Origin: Chryseobacterium pennae
Lineage (GTDB): Bacteria > Bacteroidota > Bacteroidia > Flavobacteriales > Weeksellaceae
Direction: 5' to 3'
Assembly (NCBI RefSeq): GCF_003385515.1
Contig: NZ_QNVT01000020.1
Location: 1 to 64,000 of the forward strand
DNA: 64,000 bases
The position numbers and the translations under genes were made by a program. The notes under the pieces were generated by a model. It did no database searches. It saw only the letters and a program-made list of their open reading frames with translations, and was not told the DNA's origin. Of the stretch, positions 63,851-64,000 are shown piece after piece (position 1 is the first letter of the stretch; each line of letters begins with the position of its first letter).

Positions 63851-64000
63851 TTACTTTTTTAAATTAGATTTGAATGTATAAATCATTCTTTGAATTTCAT
63901 TCAGATTTGATATTAAACCATTGACTTTTTCTGCTTCGAGCAAATTTAACTCTCTCGTTAAAATTAACTGTGTCTGCAATTCAAAAGAGGAAGCATTTGC
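63851..64000 (-). CDS. Four-helix-bundle protein (partial, C-terminus)
   Basis: The minus strand reads an open frame into the window from base 64000 to a TAA at 63851-63853: ANASSFELQTQLILTRELNL, then EAEKVNGLISNL and FKSNLKK. This is the C-terminal end of the four-helix-bundle family related to 23S rRNA intervening sequences, common as single genes in Bacteroidota. The 5' part lies beyond the window. The 57 bp up to carB contain repeated GATGTCAGAT. Confidence 0.75.
   Translation of the reverse strand, partial: ANASSFELQTQLILTRELNLLEAEKVNGLISNLNEIQRMIYTFKSNLKK

Overview
The window looks like a chromosome segment of a low-GC Flavobacteriia member, most likely Chryseobacterium or a close relative in the Weeksellaceae. 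The grounds are the AT-rich sequence, the near absence of Shine-Dalgarno leaders, promoters of the Bacteroidota type (TAnnTTTG with TTG about 19 bases upstream, clearest at the tRNA gene), and the many secreted proteins with short N-terminal signals ending in AQ or SQ. The genus is an inference from overall gene flavour, not a search result.

Positions 231-27831 form a 27.6 kb integrative mobilizable element inserted at the 3' end of a tRNA-Ser(UGA) gene (27810-27894, minus strand). Evidence: an imperfect 25-bp copy of the tRNA 3' end at 231-255, a tyrosine recombinase gene next to it (386-1627), and a paired TAGCACC repeat near both ends (364-383 and 27745-27765). The backbone is integrase, a conserved unknown gene (2609-3343), an excisionase-like HTH protein (6842-7120), a superfamily 3 helicase (7198-8436), an array of eight TGATGAG repeats that looks like a replication origin (8469-8612), a Toprim primase-like protein (8703-9581), and mobilization genes (9728-11989). 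No conjugative pilus or coupling genes are present, so transfer would need a helper element.

The cargo is mostly of defence type. It comprises: (a) a two-gene operon of a 1333-aa superfamily 1 helicase and a 674-aa phospholipase-D-fold nuclease with an IF2-N-like N-terminus (12146-18168); (b) an XRE regulator facing a three-gene operon of unknown function (18436-21911); (c) a cluster with an ADP-ribosyltransferase-like protein, a one-TM membrane protein, a RecQ helicase fused to a PD-(D/E)XK-like nuclease together with an unknown partner gene, and a protein with a HEPN RX4H motif (22191-27441); and (d) a small region of exported or unknown proteins (3481-6619) inserted between backbone genes and bounded by three diverged copies of one junction sequence, which suggests a cargo-capture hotspot.

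From about 27900 to 64000 the sequence is ordinary chromosome. It holds housekeeping genes (trxB, holA, carB), DNA alkylation repair (an Ada fusion and a second Ogt), small enzymes, a tandem trio of thrombospondin-type-3 repeat proteins, and an iron uptake operon (TonB-dependent siderophore receptor, PepSY membrane protein, esterase). A three-gene operon combines a trypsin-like plus subtilisin-like double protease, an M19-type dipeptidase and a small HExxH protein (54264-59203). Two decayed loci stand out: a twice-frameshifted gene (29000-29549), and the surviving 3' tail of a sensor kinase gene directly overlapping a LytTR response regulator.

The best candidates for an undescribed system are the helicase/PLD pair, the RecQ-nuclease cluster with HEPN and ART-like neighbours, and the double-protease operon.
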